This document shows, one piece after another, positions 7,665 through 16,461 of a DNA stretch of 32,424 nt. The translations under genes were made by a program, and so were the position numbers. The stretch is from Pseudanabaena biceps PCC 7429 (GTDB lineage Bacteria; Cyanobacteriota; Cyanobacteriia; Pseudanabaenales; Pseudanabaenaceae). The notes beneath the pieces are model-generated. The model was not told where the DNA came from and did no database searches. It saw only the letters and a program-made list of their open reading frames with translations. The DNA lies in contig NZ_ALWB01000028.1 of assembly GCF_000332215.1 (NCBI RefSeq), positions 1 through 32,424 of the forward strand, in the 5' to 3' direction. Position 1 is the first letter of the stretch. Each line of letters opens with the position of its first letter.

Positions 7665-7985
7665 TTACACTTGACTGATAACTGGCACTCTCAACTTAAC
7701 CAAAGACTTTTGCAACACACTTGGCTTAACACTCAACCAAACCTGATTGCGATTATCCTCAGTATAGCCAACCACCACCGCCCCCACAGGTGAACCAATC
7801 TCAGGATACATTTCTGGACTCATCGCCCCACTATCCAAAAAATCTGGAATCTGGATAATTCCCTTTACATTCTCATCCCCAATATCAACAAACACTCCAA
7901 AAGGCGCATGAAATTCCACTTTCCCGTAAATTAACTTCCCAAGCTGATACTTAGTTTTGACTTGACTCCAAAGTTGACTATTCAT
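7665..7985 (-). CDS. Single S1-domain RNA-binding protein
   Basis: 106 residues. The segment GKLIYGKVEFHAPFGVFVDI, then KGIIQIPDFLD, then GSPVGAVVVGYTEDNRNQVW and LSVKP is a complete S1/OB fold: G..v.G.V.....fGvfVd......G.i......, ..G..v...V........v.LS.. . Nothing else is fused to it. It lies last in the row higB-higA-109-residue gene-S1, with only 3 bp between the previous stop (7989) and its ATG (7985), so it is probably translated from the same transcript. S1 domains bind single-stranded RNA; the partner here is unknown. Confidence 0.78.
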   Translation of the reverse strand: MNSQLWSQVKTKYQLGKLIYGKVEFHAPFGVFVDIGDENVKGIIQIPDFLDSGAMSPEMYPEIGSPVGAVVVGYTEDNRNQVWLSVKPSVLQKSLVKLRVPVISQV

Positions 7986-7988
7986 TGG

Positions 7989-8318
7989 CTACTTTCGCTT
8001 TAACACTCTAGGGAACTGGTTTAAAGTTGGAAATAAATCATGAGGAATCGGTAACTCGATATACGAACCACCCTGATAAGTCCTCTCAAGCGGTTTAAAA
8101 AGGCGATCATAAGTTTCTTGATCTATCGTAACCTCTAAAATACCCTGTTTGTAACTCTGGTTATACTGTTCAGCCAAACTTCTAGAGTTAGCGCCAGCAA
8201 AATAACACTTACCGTCTTCATAGGGTGGATTATACGGAAAATTCTCCACTTGAAAACCATTTTGCAACAATTTCTCGCCTTTATTCGGCTGAGGCGCTTT
8301 ATAAATAGTGACTGACAC
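7989..8318 (-). CDS. Unknown 109-residue protein downstream of higA
   Basis: I do not recognise a named family. The protein has a YFAGANSRSLAEQYN motif (about 39-53), then ILEVTIDQETYDRL, then YQGGSYIELPIPHDLFP and a basic end. The pattern 'yFa....AeqY...ileV.id......Y.Gg..iElpIP.dl' reminds me of toxin-like domains with an ADP-ribosyltransferase-type layout, but this is weak. Start is GTG at 8316-8318; there is no in-frame ATG upstream. It begins 6 bp beyond the higA stop and ends 3 bp before the S1 gene start, so it is most likely a third member of the higBA transcript. Confidence 0.65.
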   Translation of the reverse strand: MSVTIYKAPQPNKGEKLLQNGFQVENFPYNPPYEDGKCYFAGANSRSLAEQYNQSYKQGILEVTIDQETYDRLFKPLERTYQGGSYIELPIPHDLFPTLNQFPRVLKRK

Positions 8319-8324
8319 AATAAT

Positions 8325-8627
8325 CTAATGTAATGCTGCAATCGGGACTATTTGACGCAATATATCACCTAAATTTCTTTTGGCTTCCATCAACTCATAG
8401 GCATAATGCAACCGCAAAAAATAACCATCCGACAACCCAAAATAGCGACATAACCGCAAATCAACATCCGCAGTCATCGGAGCTTTACCTTTAATAATTT
8501 GTTGAATACTCAAATAAGGCAACCGCAAACTCTCAGCCAAACTATTTGCACTAATATCTAATTCTTCTAAAAACTCATATTGCAAGATTTCGCCAACATG
8601 AGGATTACGCAGTAAAGTATTTTCCAT
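8325..8627 (-). CDS. higA: HigA-type antitoxin (XRE/Cro HTH)
   Basis: 100 residues. It has the HigA opening NPHVGEILQYEFLEELDISA followed by a helix-turn-helix: NSLAESLRLPYLSIQQIIKG, KAPMTADVDLRLCRYFG. The last ~25 residues (MEAKRNLGDILRQIVPIAAL) are the usual tail. It would neutralise the RelE-fold toxin encoded just upstream (toxin-first order, typical of higBA) and repress the operon. A good ribosome site, AGGAG, lies about 8 bp before the ATG (8635-8639 on the plus strand). A toxin stop to antitoxin start gap of 21 bp supports one transcript. Confidence 0.88.
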   Translation of the reverse strand: MENTLLRNPHVGEILQYEFLEELDISANSLAESLRLPYLSIQQIIKGKAPMTADVDLRLCRYFGLSDGYFLRLHYAYELMEAKRNLGDILRQIVPIAALH

Positions 8628-8648
8628 TGCCTTTGCTCCTAATGATAA

Positions 8649-8921
8649 TCAAACAATCTCAACATCATAAGCATTTCCATTTTGCCAAACAAAACACAGT
8701 CGCCATTGCTTAGTAATGCGAATACTGTTTTGTCCGAGGCGATCGCCAACCATCGCTTCTAGATGATTGGCAGGTGGTACGCGCAGATCTTCCAGATTAG
8801 CGGACACATCAAGCTGACGTAATTTGCGTAAAGCCCTTTCTTGTATATCTGATGGTAGCCTACGCGATCGCACACCTTGCCAAATTTTCTCGGTTTCTTT
8901 ACAAGCAAACGAAACAATCAT
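8649..8921 (-). CDS. higB: HigB/RelE-fold toxin
   Basis: 90 residues, the usual HigB size. MIVSFACKETEKIWQGVRSR, then ALRKLRQLDVSANLEDLRVP, then the hallmark LEAMVGDRLGQNSIRITKQW followed by RLCFVWQNGNAYDVEIV. Members cleave mRNA on the ribosome; the R...I.I..QWRLCF.W segment holds the conserved basic and aromatic residues. ATG at 8919-8921. The upstream DNA (8939-9002) is a duplicate of that before the DUF29 gene at 7568, so promoter control may be shared. Sequence looks intact, so the pair is probably functional. Confidence 0.88.
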   Translation of the reverse strand: MIVSFACKETEKIWQGVRSRRLPSDIQERALRKLRQLDVSANLEDLRVPPANHLEAMVGDRLGQNSIRITKQWRLCFVWQNGNAYDVEIV

Positions 8922-8938
8922 TGAAGCCTAGACACCTG

Positions 8939-9002
8939 AACTATAACAAACCGCTAAACTTACCCTGTAACAGGCTTAAAATCGTCATCATTGGCGATCG
9001 CC
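8939..9002 (-). promoter_or_regulatory. Duplicated upstream block, copy 2 (before higB)
   Basis: Same two blocks as at 7598-7658: AACTATAACAAACC at 8939-8952 and the 27-bp block at 8976-9002, which contains a HIP1-like GGCGATCGCC end. The spacer contains a different short inverted repeat (CCTG...CAGG). On the minus strand TTATAGTT offers a -10 box about 20-25 bp before the higB ATG. The block begins only 6 bp beyond the vapC stop. Confidence 0.55.
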
Positions 9003-9007
9003 GTGTT

Positions 9008-9421
9008 CTAAGGCAATATCTCAAAATAATCACAGTGCCTAGGTCGCATAATCGAAAAATCACGACGATCCAAAGTTAAAACACGAGTAATACTTAATCT
9101 TTCAGCGATCGCCACAATTACCGCATCAACAAAATCAAGTTGACTATCAGCATACTGCTCTAAAATTTGATTAACTCGTTCCAAATCTGTTGCTGTCATC
9201 GATTCTATTTGAACCCCACTAACAACCAAATTAGCAATAAATTTCCGCATCGCCTGATGTCCTAACCTTGAAGCAATCAAATAACAAACTTCAGGCAAAA
9301 CGACACTAGGAAGTAGTAATCGCTCATTGATACTTTGCACTACAGACAGAACGCGATCGTGATTACGATCTGTTAAATTCGTTAGAGCAAACAGAAAGCT
9401 AGTATCAAGTACAACAGTCAT
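9008..9421 (-). CDS. vapC: PIN-domain (VapC-type) toxin
   Basis: 137 residues. PIN acidic residues are in place: D6 in MTVVLDTSFLFAL, E44 in VVLPEVCYL, D96/D99 in SQLDFVDAVIVAIAE, and D118 in VLTLDRRDF. This predicts a Mg-dependent ribonuclease. The ATG overlaps the antitoxin TGA (9418-9421), the usual antitoxin-then-toxin coupling. No disruption is seen. Confidence 0.9.
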   Translation of the reverse strand: MTVVLDTSFLFALTNLTDRNHDRVLSVVQSINERLLLPSVVLPEVCYLIASRLGHQAMRKFIANLVVSGVQIESMTATDLERVNQILEQYADSQLDFVDAVIVAIAERLSITRVLTLDRRDFSIMRPRHCDYFEILP

Positions 9422-9690
9422 CCTTGTTCATCTGCATGAAGACTCCAACCACGAATCGGATTTACTTCACTTGCTAAAATCTCTTCATCCCTCTCCGAAA
9501 CATCTTTTTCATTGGAAGCACCCAAGCCAGCAATTGACAGTAAAAAACTGTTATGAGGTTGTGCTGTTTTTGTTTCAACAGCCTTGTAGCGAAGATAGCC
9601 AATAAAACTAACAAGCTCAGAGAAAGCATCCTCTGGCAAGTTATCAATTACTTCAATAATCTGCTGCCGCGTTGGAGTTAGGCTATTCAT
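9418..9690 (-). CDS. Antitoxin partner of the PIN toxin (DUF2281-like)
   Basis: 90 residues from ATG at 9688-9690 (a TTG two codons earlier is less likely). The N-terminus TRQQIIEVIDNLPEDAFSEL, then VSFIGYLRYKA is the typical 'i...l..lp.....l..f..yL..k' helix pair of DUF2281-type antitoxins that pair with PIN toxins. The C-terminal half is acidic and probably disordered, ending near the toxin start, and would wrap the PIN active site. Overlap of 4 bp with vapC supports co-translation. Confidence 0.78.
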   Translation of the reverse strand: MNSLTPTRQQIIEVIDNLPEDAFSELVSFIGYLRYKAVETKTAQPHNSFLLSIAGLGASNEKDVSERDEEILASEVNPIRGWSLHADEQG

Positions 9691-9714
9691 AAGCAAACAT
9701 GAAAAAGATGCTCA

Positions 9715-9900
9715 TTATATTTTAGCTGCAAGATGTGGTAAACCACTTGCAAAATCTTCATCTAAAACCACAATATTCAGTCTTCTAGCTTCACTACGAT
9801 TAGTAAAACGATTGGGTTTAGCCTTCTGATAATTAAAGCTATATTCAGGCAAAAGATCATCATCAGAATTTAGTTGATTTTCAAAACTATTGCTGTTCAT
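9715..9900 (-). CDS. Small orphan antitoxin-like protein
   Basis: 61 residues from ATG at 9898-9900. DDDLLPEYSFNYQKAKPNRF, then LNIVVLDEDFASGLP resembles short cyanobacterial antitoxin-like proteins with an LPEY.F...... / VVLD.D.A..FP pattern that usually sit before a PIN or RelE-type toxin. Here no toxin follows directly; the next gene downstream is the DUF2281-like antitoxin, 24 bp away. It may be an orphan or a second regulator of the VapBC-type operon. The assignment rests on a short motif only. Confidence 0.55.
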   Translation of the reverse strand: MNSNSFENQLNSDDDLLPEYSFNYQKAKPNRFTNRSEARRLNIVVLDEDFASGLPHLAAKI

Positions 9901-9940
9901 AATCTTCACACTCTTTTCTAGTGGCTAAACGGGCGCTACT

Positions 9941-9966
9941 AAAAAACAAGGGGCTTAAGCCCCTTG
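9941..9966 (-). terminator. Rho-independent terminator of gltS
   Basis: On the minus strand, just beyond the gltS stop, CAAGGGGCTTAAGCCCCTTG (9966-9947) is a perfect self-complementary stem, followed at once by six T (9946-9941). This is a textbook intrinsic terminator. It also separates gltS from the antitoxin-like gene at 9900. Confidence 0.9.
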
Positions 9967-9977
9967 CCTCTTGTTAA

Positions 9978-12900
9978 TTAGCTGCCACCGATACGGGCGA
10001 CATCGCGAGAGTTGGCTTCAAAAGCAGCGTTGAGGGCATCATCACCACTCAGTCCATCTTCTAGAGCTTCCTTAATCGCTTGCAATACCCGTTTGTAATC
10101 CTTGGGCATTACCTTCACGAATTTAGGAAGCATCGCATTCCAATCAGCGAGAACTCGTTCACCGATCGCACTCTCCGTATAGTCAACATGCTGTTGAATC
10201 AACTGCTTCAGATCCTTGATTTCTTCGGGATCTTCGAGCTTTTCTAAGCCGACCATTGAAGTATTGCAACGTGTTGCGAAATCACCTGACTCATCGAGAA
10301 TGTAGGCAATACCACCACTCATACCAGCGGCAAAGTTCCGTCCTGTTAAGCCCAAGACCACGACCTTACCGCCAGTCATATATTCGCAACCATGATCGCC
10401 GATGCCTTCGACTACGGCATTTACGCCAGAGTTTCGGACTGCAAAGCGTTCGCCAGCGATACCGCGAATGTAGACTTCGCCACTGGTTGCGCCGTAGAGT
10501 GCGACGTTACCAGCGATGACGTTCTCTTCGGCGACAAAGGTCGAAGCTTTGTGGGGATAGAGAATGATCTTACCGCCGCTCAGACCTTTGCCGAGGTAGT
10601 CATTGGTATCGCCTTCCAGTTCCATCGTCACACCTGCGGGAATGAATGCGCCGAAGCTTTGACCAGCCGTACCTTGGAAATGAAGATGTACAGTGTCATC
10701 AGGCAATCCTTCCCAATGGCGCTTGGTGATTTCGTTGCCGAGGATGGTTCCGACAGCACGATTGATATTCTTGATGGGAATAGTCTCTTGAACAGGTTCA
10801 CCATCAACGATCGCAGCTTGGCACAAATCTAACAACACAGTCATATCAAGGGATTTGTCCAAACCGTGATCCTGTGGAATTTGGCAATAGCGACCGACAT
10901 CTTCACCGACTTCGGGCTGATAGAGAATCTTCGAGAAGTCTAAGCCCTTGAGTTTCCAATGTTCGACGGCTTGCTTCGCTTCGAGAACTTCAGTACGACC
11001 GACCATTTCATCAAGGGTGCGGAAACCGAGTTTCGCCATTAGTTCGCGGACTTCCATGGCGATGAAGGTCATGAAGTTGACGGTGTGGGCGGGATCGCCT
11101 GTAAACTTCTCGCGTAGTTGCGGATCTTGGGTAGCGACACCAACGGGGCAGGTGTTGAGATGGCAGACGCGCATCATGATGCATCCCAAAGTGACGAGAG
11201 GAGCGGTGGCAAAGCCGAATTCTTCTGCACCAAGTAGAGCCGCAATCACGACATCACGACCTGTTTTCATTTGTCCATCGGTTTCGACAACTATGCGGCT
11301 GCGGAGGTTGTTGAGAACGAGGGTTTGGTGGGTTTCCGCGAGTCCGAGTTCCCAAGGTAAGCCAGCGTGTTTGATTGAGGTTTGGGGGGATGCGCCCGTA
11401 CCGCCATCGTAGCCAGAGATGAGAACGACATCAGCGTGGGCTTTGGAAACGCCAGCGGCGATCGTGCCTACACCGACTTCCGATACCAGCTTGACGCTGA
11501 CACGGGCGGCACGGTTGGCATTTTTGAGGTCATGGATCAACTCAGCGAGGTCTTCGATGGAGTAGATGTCATGGTGAGGAGGAGGCGAAATTAAGCCGAC
11601 ACCTGTGGTGGAGTGGCGAACTTTGGCTATCCAAGGATAGACTTTCTTGCCAGGGAGTTGACCGCCTTCTCCTGGTTTTGCGCCTTGAGCCATTTTGATT
11701 TGAATCTCCTTGGCTTGGGAGAGATAGAGGCTGGTTACGCCGAAACGACCAGAGGCAACCTGTTTAATGGCGCTATTTTTGGAATCGCCTTGCTCGTTTG
11801 TCCATGTGTAACGTTCGGGATCTTCTCCGCCTTCGCCTGTGTTGGACTTGCCACCGATGCGATTCATGGCGATCGCCAAAGCTTCATGGGCTTCCTTAGA
11901 AATCGAACCGTAGCTCATCGCACCCGTTTTGAAACGGCTCAAGATTGATTCAATGGGTTCCACTTCTTCAATGGGAATTGATTCGCGGGATTTGAAATCG
12001 AGCAAGCCGCGCAGGGTGAAATGTTGTTGATTCTGTTCATTGACTAAACTCGAATATTTCTTGAACAGTTCATAGTTGCCATCGCGCACTGCCTTTTGTA
12101 AGGCATGAATGGTTTCAGGGCTGAACAAGTGGGCTTCGCCATCCTTGCGCCATTGGTAATCGCCACCAACATCGAGAGTGTTGCCACTAGCAGGGCGATC
12201 GGGGAAGGCGTGGGTGTGACGAGCGATCGCTTCTTTGGCGATTACTTCCAAATCTGCGCCTTCAATGCGGGATGCTGTCCAAGTGAAGTACTTCTTGATC
12301 ACATCTTGATTCAAGCCAACGGCTTCAAAGATCTGAGCACCGCGATAGCTTTGGATCGTGGAAATACCGATTTTGGAGGCAACCTTGGTTACGCCTTTAG
12401 TTGCCGACTTGATGAAGTTCTTAACCGCAGTTTTGAACTCGACATTGACTAAGAGACGTTGATCGATCATGTCTTTGATGGTTTCAAAGGCAAGATAAGG
12501 ATTCACCGCGCCGCAACCATAGCCGATCAGCAATGCAAAATGATGCACTTCTCTAGGTTCGCCAGATTCGAGGACTAGCCCGACTCTAGTACGGGTTCCC
12601 GTGCGGATCAGATGGTGATGCAAGCCTGAAACGGCAAGTAAGGCAGGAATTGGCGCATTAGCGGCATCAACACCGCGATCGCTCAGAATCAAAATATTCA
12701 CACCATCAGCGATCGCCTGATCTGCTAGTTCGCAAATATGTGAAATCACCGATTCTAGTCCATTGACTCCATCTTTAGGATTGAACAAAGTAGAAAGAGT
12801 AACCGATTTAAAACCACCTTCGTTAATATGTTTCAACTTCGCAAGTTCGGCATCGCTGAGAATGGGAGTCTTTAGCTCGATCAAATGACAGCTTTCGGGT

Positions 12901-14564
12901 TCAGGTTTTAATAAATTCCGTTCCGCACCAATGGTAGTTTCCGCAGAAGTAATGATCTCTTCACGAATAGAGTCAATGGGAGGATTAGTTACCTGCGCGA
13001 ATAGCTGTTGGAAATAATCGTAGAGAAGTTTGGAACGATTAGAAAGAATCGCCAATGGCGTATCGGCTCCCATTGCACCCACGGCTTCTACGCCATCGCG
13101 TGCCATTGGCGTTAAGAGCAACCGTAAATCCTCAAAGGAATAGCCGAACGCCATTTGTCTTTGAGTTAAAGGAATAGCTTCAGCTTCAGTCGCTTCACCA
13201 TCCTTGAGGTTAGCGATCTCCACCATATGCTGATTAATCCATTCACGGTATGGATACTCGGTTGCGATTTGATGCTTGATTTCTTCATCGGCAACAATCC
13301 GCCCTTCTTCCATATTTACGAGGAACATCCGTCCTGGCTGCAAGCGACCTTTCGATTCGATCCGTTCAGGTTCAATTTCTAATACACCAGCTTCCGATGC
13401 GAAGATCACTAGATCGTCTTTAGTGACGTAGTAACGTGAAGGGCGCAAGCCATTGCGATCGAGAACTGCGCCGATCATCGTGCCATCGGTAAAGGCGATC
13501 GAGGCAGGACCGTCCCAAGGTTCCATCAAGCAGGAATGGTATTCATAAAATGCTTTCTTCTCATCACTCATGGACTCATGGGCTGTCCAAGGCTCAGGAA
13601 TCATCATCATCACGGCATGAGGTAGCGATCGCCCGGCCAGCACCAACAATTCTAAAGCATTATCAAAAATCGTGGAGTCGCTACCATCAATGTTAATCAC
13701 GGGCTTGATTTTGGAAATATCATCACCAAACAAATCCGACTCAAACATTGACTGGCGGGCAATCATCCAGTTGATATTGCCGCGCAAAGTATTGATTTCG
13801 CCATTGTGGGCAATGTATCGGTAAGGGTGCGATCGCTCCCAACTGGGGAAGGTATTGGTACTAAAGCGGGAGTGAACCAGAGCCAGAGCGCTCTCCATAT
13901 CTGGATCATGCAGGTCATGGGCGTAATATTGTCCGACTTGAGCCGTCATCAACATCCCCTTATAGACAATGGTGCGACAGGAAAGGCTAGAGGGATACCA
14001 ATAGGAATCGATATTGGTGGCGCGAATGTTGGTGTGGGCGAGTTTGCGAATTACAAATAACTTGCGATCGAAAGCGAGGTCATCAGCGAGATCGGGCGAT
14101 CGCTGAATAAATACCTGCTGCATGAATGGCTCGCTCGATTGCGCGGTCGCCCCCAATGGCGAATTATCGGTCGGCACATCACGCCAACCTAAAACTTTTA
14201 AACCTTCAGACTCTACCAGTCTCTCAAAAGTTTTTCTTCCATTTTGACGGGCTTCTGGATCTGGCGAAGCGTACACCATACCTACGCCATACTGACCAAC
14301 CTCTGGCAAAGTAATATTTGCGGCGGCGGCGACCTTTACCAAAAACTTATGGGGAATCTGCATCAAAATCCCTGCACCGTCACCCGTATTTGTCTCACAG
14401 CCACAAGCGCCACGGTGCTCCAAGTTTTCCAAAATCGTCAGCCCCTGCTCGACGATCGCATGGGATTTTTTCCCTAATTTATGTACGATAAAGCCGACCC
14501 CACAAGCATCATGTTCAAACTGTGGATCGTACAAACCTTGTTTCACTACGTTGCTATTCATCAT
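9978..14564 (-). CDS. gltS: Ferredoxin-dependent glutamate synthase (Fd-GOGAT)
   Basis: 1528 residues from ATG at 14562-14564 (a TTG two codons earlier is unlikely). It makes two glutamates from glutamine and 2-oxoglutarate using reduced ferredoxin, in the GS-GOGAT pathway of ammonium assimilation. The N-terminal Ntn glutaminase follows a short propeptide and starts at Cys21 ([14 protein letters not shown]). Then come the central domain, the FMN-binding (beta/alpha)8 synthase domain ([14 protein letters not shown]..., [10 protein letters not shown]), the 3Fe-4S cysteines C1128, C1134 and C1139 in [15 protein letters not shown], and the C-terminal beta-helix (G..G....GG...). Length and the lack of an adjacent gltD small subunit fit the ferredoxin type. 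It stands alone with its own terminator. I looked for an NtcA box (GTA-N8-TAC) upstream and found none that fits. Confidence 0.97.
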   Translation of the reverse strand: MMNSNVVKQGLYDPQFEHDACGVGFIVHKLGKKSHAIVEQGLTILENLEHRGACGCETNTGDGAGILMQIPHKFLVKVAAAANITLPEVGQYGVGMVYASPDPEARQNGRKTFERLVESEGLKVLGWRDVPTDNSPLGATAQSSEPFMQQVFIQRSPDLADDLAFDRKLFVIRKLAHTNIRATNIDSYWYPSSLSCRTIVYKGMLMTAQVGQYYAHDLHDPDMESALALVHSRFSTNTFPSWERSHPYRYIAHNGEINTLRGNINWMIARQSMFESDLFGDDISKIKPVINIDGSDSTIFDNALELLVLAGRSLPHAVMMMIPEPWTAHESMSDEKKAFYEYHSCLMEPWDGPASIAFTDGTMIGAVLDRNGLRPSRYYVTKDDLVIFASEAGVLEIEPERIESKGRLQPGRMFLVNMEEGRIVADEEIKHQIATEYPYREWINQHMVEIANLKDGEATEAEAIPLTQRQMAFGYSFEDLRLLLTPMARDGVEAVGAMGADTPLAILSNRSKLLYDYFQQLFAQVTNPPIDSIREEIITSAETTIGAERNLLKPEPESCHLIELKTPILSDAELAKLKHINEGGFKSVTLSTLFNPKDGVNGLESVISHICELADQAIADGVNILILSDRGVDAANAPIPALLAVSGLHHHLIRTGTRTRVGLVLESGEPREVHHFALLIGYGCGAVNPYLAFETIKDMIDQRLLVNVEFKTAVKNFIKSATKGVTKVASKIGISTIQSYRGAQIFEAVGLNQDVIKKYFTWTASRIEGADLEVIAKEAIARHTHAFPDRPASGNTLDVGGDYQWRKDGEAHLFSPETIHALQKAVRDGNYELFKKYSSLVNEQNQQHFTLRGLLDFKSRESIPIEEVEPIESILSRFKTGAMSYGSISKEAHEALAIAMNRIGGKSNTGEGGEDPERYTWTNEQGDSKNSAIKQVASGRFGVTSLYLSQAKEIQIKMAQGAKPGEGGQLPGKKVYPWIAKVRHSTTGVGLISPPPHHDIYSIEDLAELIHDLKNANRAARVSVKLVSEVGVGTIAAGVSKAHADVVLISGYDGGTGASPQTSIKHAGLPWELGLAETHQTLVLNNLRSRIVVETDGQMKTGRDVVIAALLGAEEFGFATAPLVTLGCIMMRVCHLNTCPVGVATQDPQLREKFTGDPAHTVNFMTFIAMEVRELMAKLGFRTLDEMVGRTEVLEAKQAVEHWKLKGLDFSKILYQPEVGEDVGRYCQIPQDHGLDKSLDMTVLLDLCQAAIVDGEPVQETIPIKNINRAVGTILGNEITKRHWEGLPDDTVHLHFQGTAGQSFGAFIPAGVTMELEGDTNDYLGKGLSGGKIILYPHKASTFVAEENVIAGNVALYGATSGEVYIRGIAGERFAVRNSGVNAVVEGIGDHGCEYMTGGKVVVLGLTGRNFAAGMSGGIAYILDESGDFATRCNTSMVGLEKLEDPEEIKDLKQLIQQHVDYTESAIGERVLADWNAMLPKFVKVMPKDYKRVLQAIKEALEDGLSGDDALNAAFEANSRDVARIGGS

Positions 14565-14912
14565 GGACAAAAAGGATATTTAGAGGGCTAAGTCAGCTCG
14601 GACGTAATTCGGGTTTTACGACGGCTATCTTGGATTGTACTAATAACTTTATGTCTTAGGGAAGATGTCTTAATGAAATGATCATATGCAATGCAAAAAA
14701 TTCTGGTATTTTGCAGTATTTTGTTACTTTAGATACTAAATTACCAAGGTATGTCGAGAAAGGTTAAACCAAAATCTTAGGACTGAGGGAGGTAATATTT
14801 GCTTGAATCGCAAGCGAGCGATCGCCATTAACTTGTTTGGATTAATTTAATCGTTTTGAGCGATCGCACGGATTTCCGACTTTTTTAAAATCGGCGATCG
14901 CCACTCCTACAA
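14565..14912. other. Intergenic region upstream of gltS
   Basis: 348 bp between the gltS start and the last WXG100-like gene, both on the minus strand. It must hold the gltS promoter and the end of the WXG100/FtsK transcript. I see three HIP1 or HIP1-like sites (about 14819, 14861, 14894), AT-rich sequence around 14690-14750, and no convincing terminator, ORF or RNA gene. Confidence 0.5.
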
Positions 14913-15692
14913 TTATTTCCCTCCCGTTATTTCAGGATAATCTAGTAATTTACGATTCCTCTCATCTTCTTCATCTTTCTTTTTCTGAGAGATTTCCATC
15001 GAAGCATCAAGTTTTTCAAGCGAAGCATCAAGCCATTCAAGGTCAGAACTAAGCCCGATCTCTTTTTTTAGATCATCAGAAATTTTGGTAATTATTTTTG
15101 GGGCAGAATCTTCGGGTAAGTTAGGATTTTTGGCGATCATTTCATCGTAAACGGCGATCGCGGGTGCAATAATCTCATCATAATTTTTCATCAAGCCACC
15201 AAGGAATATTGTGGTGAAGATCATGCCGCTTGCTGTACCTTTGCGTAAGTTAGCGATCGCCTGATAAAAGCCGTTATTAATGCTATTAAGAAGATTCTCT
15301 AATGATGAATCGTTGGTAGCTCTAGGATTATTTGGTGCAGACTGACTGCTTGCCGATGTAGAATTTGGACTTCCCATTTGAATTGGCAATTTAGCAGTGA
15401 GGATTTCAGAAATTGCCCCTAAGCCATAAACCTGTTCGGTAATTTGAATTTTCCTGTCCAAATATTCGCTTGTTTTTTCATAAATTTTGATTGTAGTTTT
15501 AGTTTTATCTAAAAATTCTTCCCAAAAATCATGTACGAAGTCTGAATACTGATCGTCACGCCATGTTGATTCAAGGTTATGCCATTGGTTTATTAATCTG
15601 CTAAATTCTTGATCTAATACATCTCGCAAATTTTGCAATTGTCGAGATAGTTCTTTTGCCTCTTCAATATCAAATTTGGTTTGTGTTGCCAT
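14913..15692 (-). CDS. WXG100-like protein with long C-terminal extension
   Basis: 259 residues. The first ~95 residues form a WXG100-type helical hairpin: FDIEEAKELSRQLQNLRDVL, helix 1, then the turn STWRDDQYSDF with W44-R-D46 in place of W-x-G, then helix 2. The rest adds a Ser/Asn/Pro-rich linker (about 115-135), a helical segment with a moderately hydrophobic stretch (GMIFTTIFLGGLM, about 160-172), and a charged Lys/Glu tail. Its first 55 residues align without gaps with the 97-residue neighbour. The layout (WXG100 head plus C-terminal domain) recalls LXG- or long-WXG-type substrates of type VII systems, but no toxin domain is recognised. Starts 3 bp after the stop of the upstream gene, so coupled. 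Confidence 0.78.
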   Translation of the reverse strand: MATQTKFDIEEAKELSRQLQNLRDVLDQEFSRLINQWHNLESTWRDDQYSDFVHDFWEEFLDKTKTTIKIYEKTSEYLDRKIQITEQVYGLGAISEILTAKLPIQMGSPNSTSASSQSAPNNPRATNDSSLENLLNSINNGFYQAIANLRKGTASGMIFTTIFLGGLMKNYDEIIAPAIAVYDEMIAKNPNLPEDSAPKIITKISDDLKKEIGLSSDLEWLDASLEKLDASMEISQKKKDEEDERNRKLLDYPEITGGK

Positions 15693-15695
15693 AGC

Positions 15696-15989
15696 CTAAA
15701 GTCCTTTTAAAGCGCCTAATTTAGCTCTGCGCTCTTCGGCAATGCGAACTTGTTCCCGCATGAAAGAGATAAATTCTTCTGATTCTTTTTGGCTGTCTTT
15801 ATGGGTTGTAGTTAGTTTTTCGTAGAGTGGCTCAAATGTCTGGTACTGGTCATCATGCCAGCACGATCGCAGGTTTGCCCATTGATTTTCCACCCTTGAC
15901 CAATCTTGTTTCATCGCTTCATGGAAATTTTCTAGTTGCTTGAGCAAGTCCTTTGCGTCATCAAGATCGAATGTAGTTTGTGCTGCCAT
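15696..15989 (-). CDS. WXG100-like small helical protein (W-x-D variant)
   Basis: 97 residues, right for WXG100 proteins. Helix 1 is FDLDDAKDLLKQLENFHEAM, then the turn RSCWHDDQYQTFEPLY with W44-H-D46, then helix 2 to residue ~92. The D-D-Q-Y-x-x-F pattern after the tryptophan is shared with the 259-residue neighbour. Family members form helical-hairpin dimers secreted by, or forming part of, ESX/Ess (type VII) systems. No YxxxD/E secretion tail is seen. ATG at 15987-15989 follows AGAGAAC. Middle of three tandem WXG100-like genes; possibly a heterodimer partner of one of them. Confidence 0.78.
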   Translation of the reverse strand: MAAQTTFDLDDAKDLLKQLENFHEAMKQDWSRVENQWANLRSCWHDDQYQTFEPLYEKLTTTHKDSQKESEEFISFMREQVRIAEERRAKLGALKGL

Positions 15990-16024
15990 GATGTTCTCTT
16001 TTAATTGTAATTATCTGTGGAGAG

Positions 16025-16043
16025 CAAGGGGCTTAAGCCCTTG
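16025..16043. repeat. CAAGGGGCTTAAGCCCTTG hairpin between WXG100 genes
   Basis: Nearly the same palindrome as the gltS terminator (9947-9966) but with one unpaired G and no T-run after it on the minus strand. It sits between the stop of the 90-residue WXG100 gene and the start of the next gene, so it could be a transcript-processing or attenuating hairpin. A third relative lies at 31588-31606. Confidence 0.6.
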
Positions 16044-16052
16044 TCTGTATTT

Positions 16053-16325
16053 TTAATTTCTTTCAAATTCTTCGACAATTTCTAAAAAACGCTCTAGCCA
16101 TTTTTTTGCATCTTCGCCAGCATCAAGAGCGGATTCAGTTGTTTTTGTGGTTTCTTCAAATTCTTTGGTAAAGCGTTCTTTTGATTCACCTTGCCAAGAC
16201 TCGTCACACTTTTTCCATTTGGCTTCTAGCTCCTTAAACTCATCGCCAACCTGTCTCTGGAAGTTTCCCAAGACATCGATAAACCGACTGAGTTCATCAA
16301 TATTGACATCGATATCTCTTGCCAT
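16053..16325 (-). CDS. WXG100 family protein (classic W-x-G)
   Basis: 90 residues. IDVNIDELSRFIDVLGNFQR, helix 1, then KKCDESWQGESKERFTKEF with W44-Q-G46 at the turn and the typical following E/S..F, then helix 2 with the end EDAKKWLERFLEIVEEFERN. This is the cleanest WXG100 signature in the window and anchors the assignment of its neighbours. Strong ribosome site AGGAGAA lies before the ATG at 16323-16325, suggesting high expression compared with the ATPase gene. It lies 136 bp downstream of the FtsK/SpoIIIE-like gene, with a repeat element in the gap. Confidence 0.85.
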   Translation of the reverse strand: MARDIDVNIDELSRFIDVLGNFQRQVGDEFKELEAKWKKCDESWQGESKERFTKEFEETTKTTESALDAGEDAKKWLERFLEIVEEFERN

Positions 16326-16367
16326 AAAGTTCTCCTGTTGTGTTTTCTAAGTAAGTAATTGGAATTT

Positions 16368-16456
16368 GTAGGATGGGTTAGCGATCGCGTAACCCATCAT
16401 TTGAAATTAATCATTTGGGATTAATTGATGCGTTACGTTGTACTAACGCATCCTAC
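16368..16456. repeat. Double-hairpin element between ATPase and WXG100 genes
   Basis: GTAGGATGGGTTAG (16368-16381) at one end and CTAACGCATCCTAC (16443-16456) at the other form an inverted pair. Each end is itself a hairpin: GATGGGTTA with TAACCCATC, and GATGCGTTA with TAACGCATC. The first loop contains a HIP1 octamer. It is a widespread type of bacterial intergenic repeat. It lies 5 bp beyond the ATPase stop codon, so it could reduce or process the transcript before the WXG100 genes. Confidence 0.72.
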
Positions 16457-16461
16457 GAAAA

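Noticed and set aside
10256-14477. Several long plus-strand open frames inside gltS
   Set aside because: They are antisense shadows of a strongly conserved 1528-residue coding sequence.
14571-14800. NtcA box upstream of gltS
   Set aside because: Only GTA-N6-TAC and GTA-N10-TAC arrangements were found, not GTA-N8-TAC; nitrogen control at this promoter cannot be claimed.
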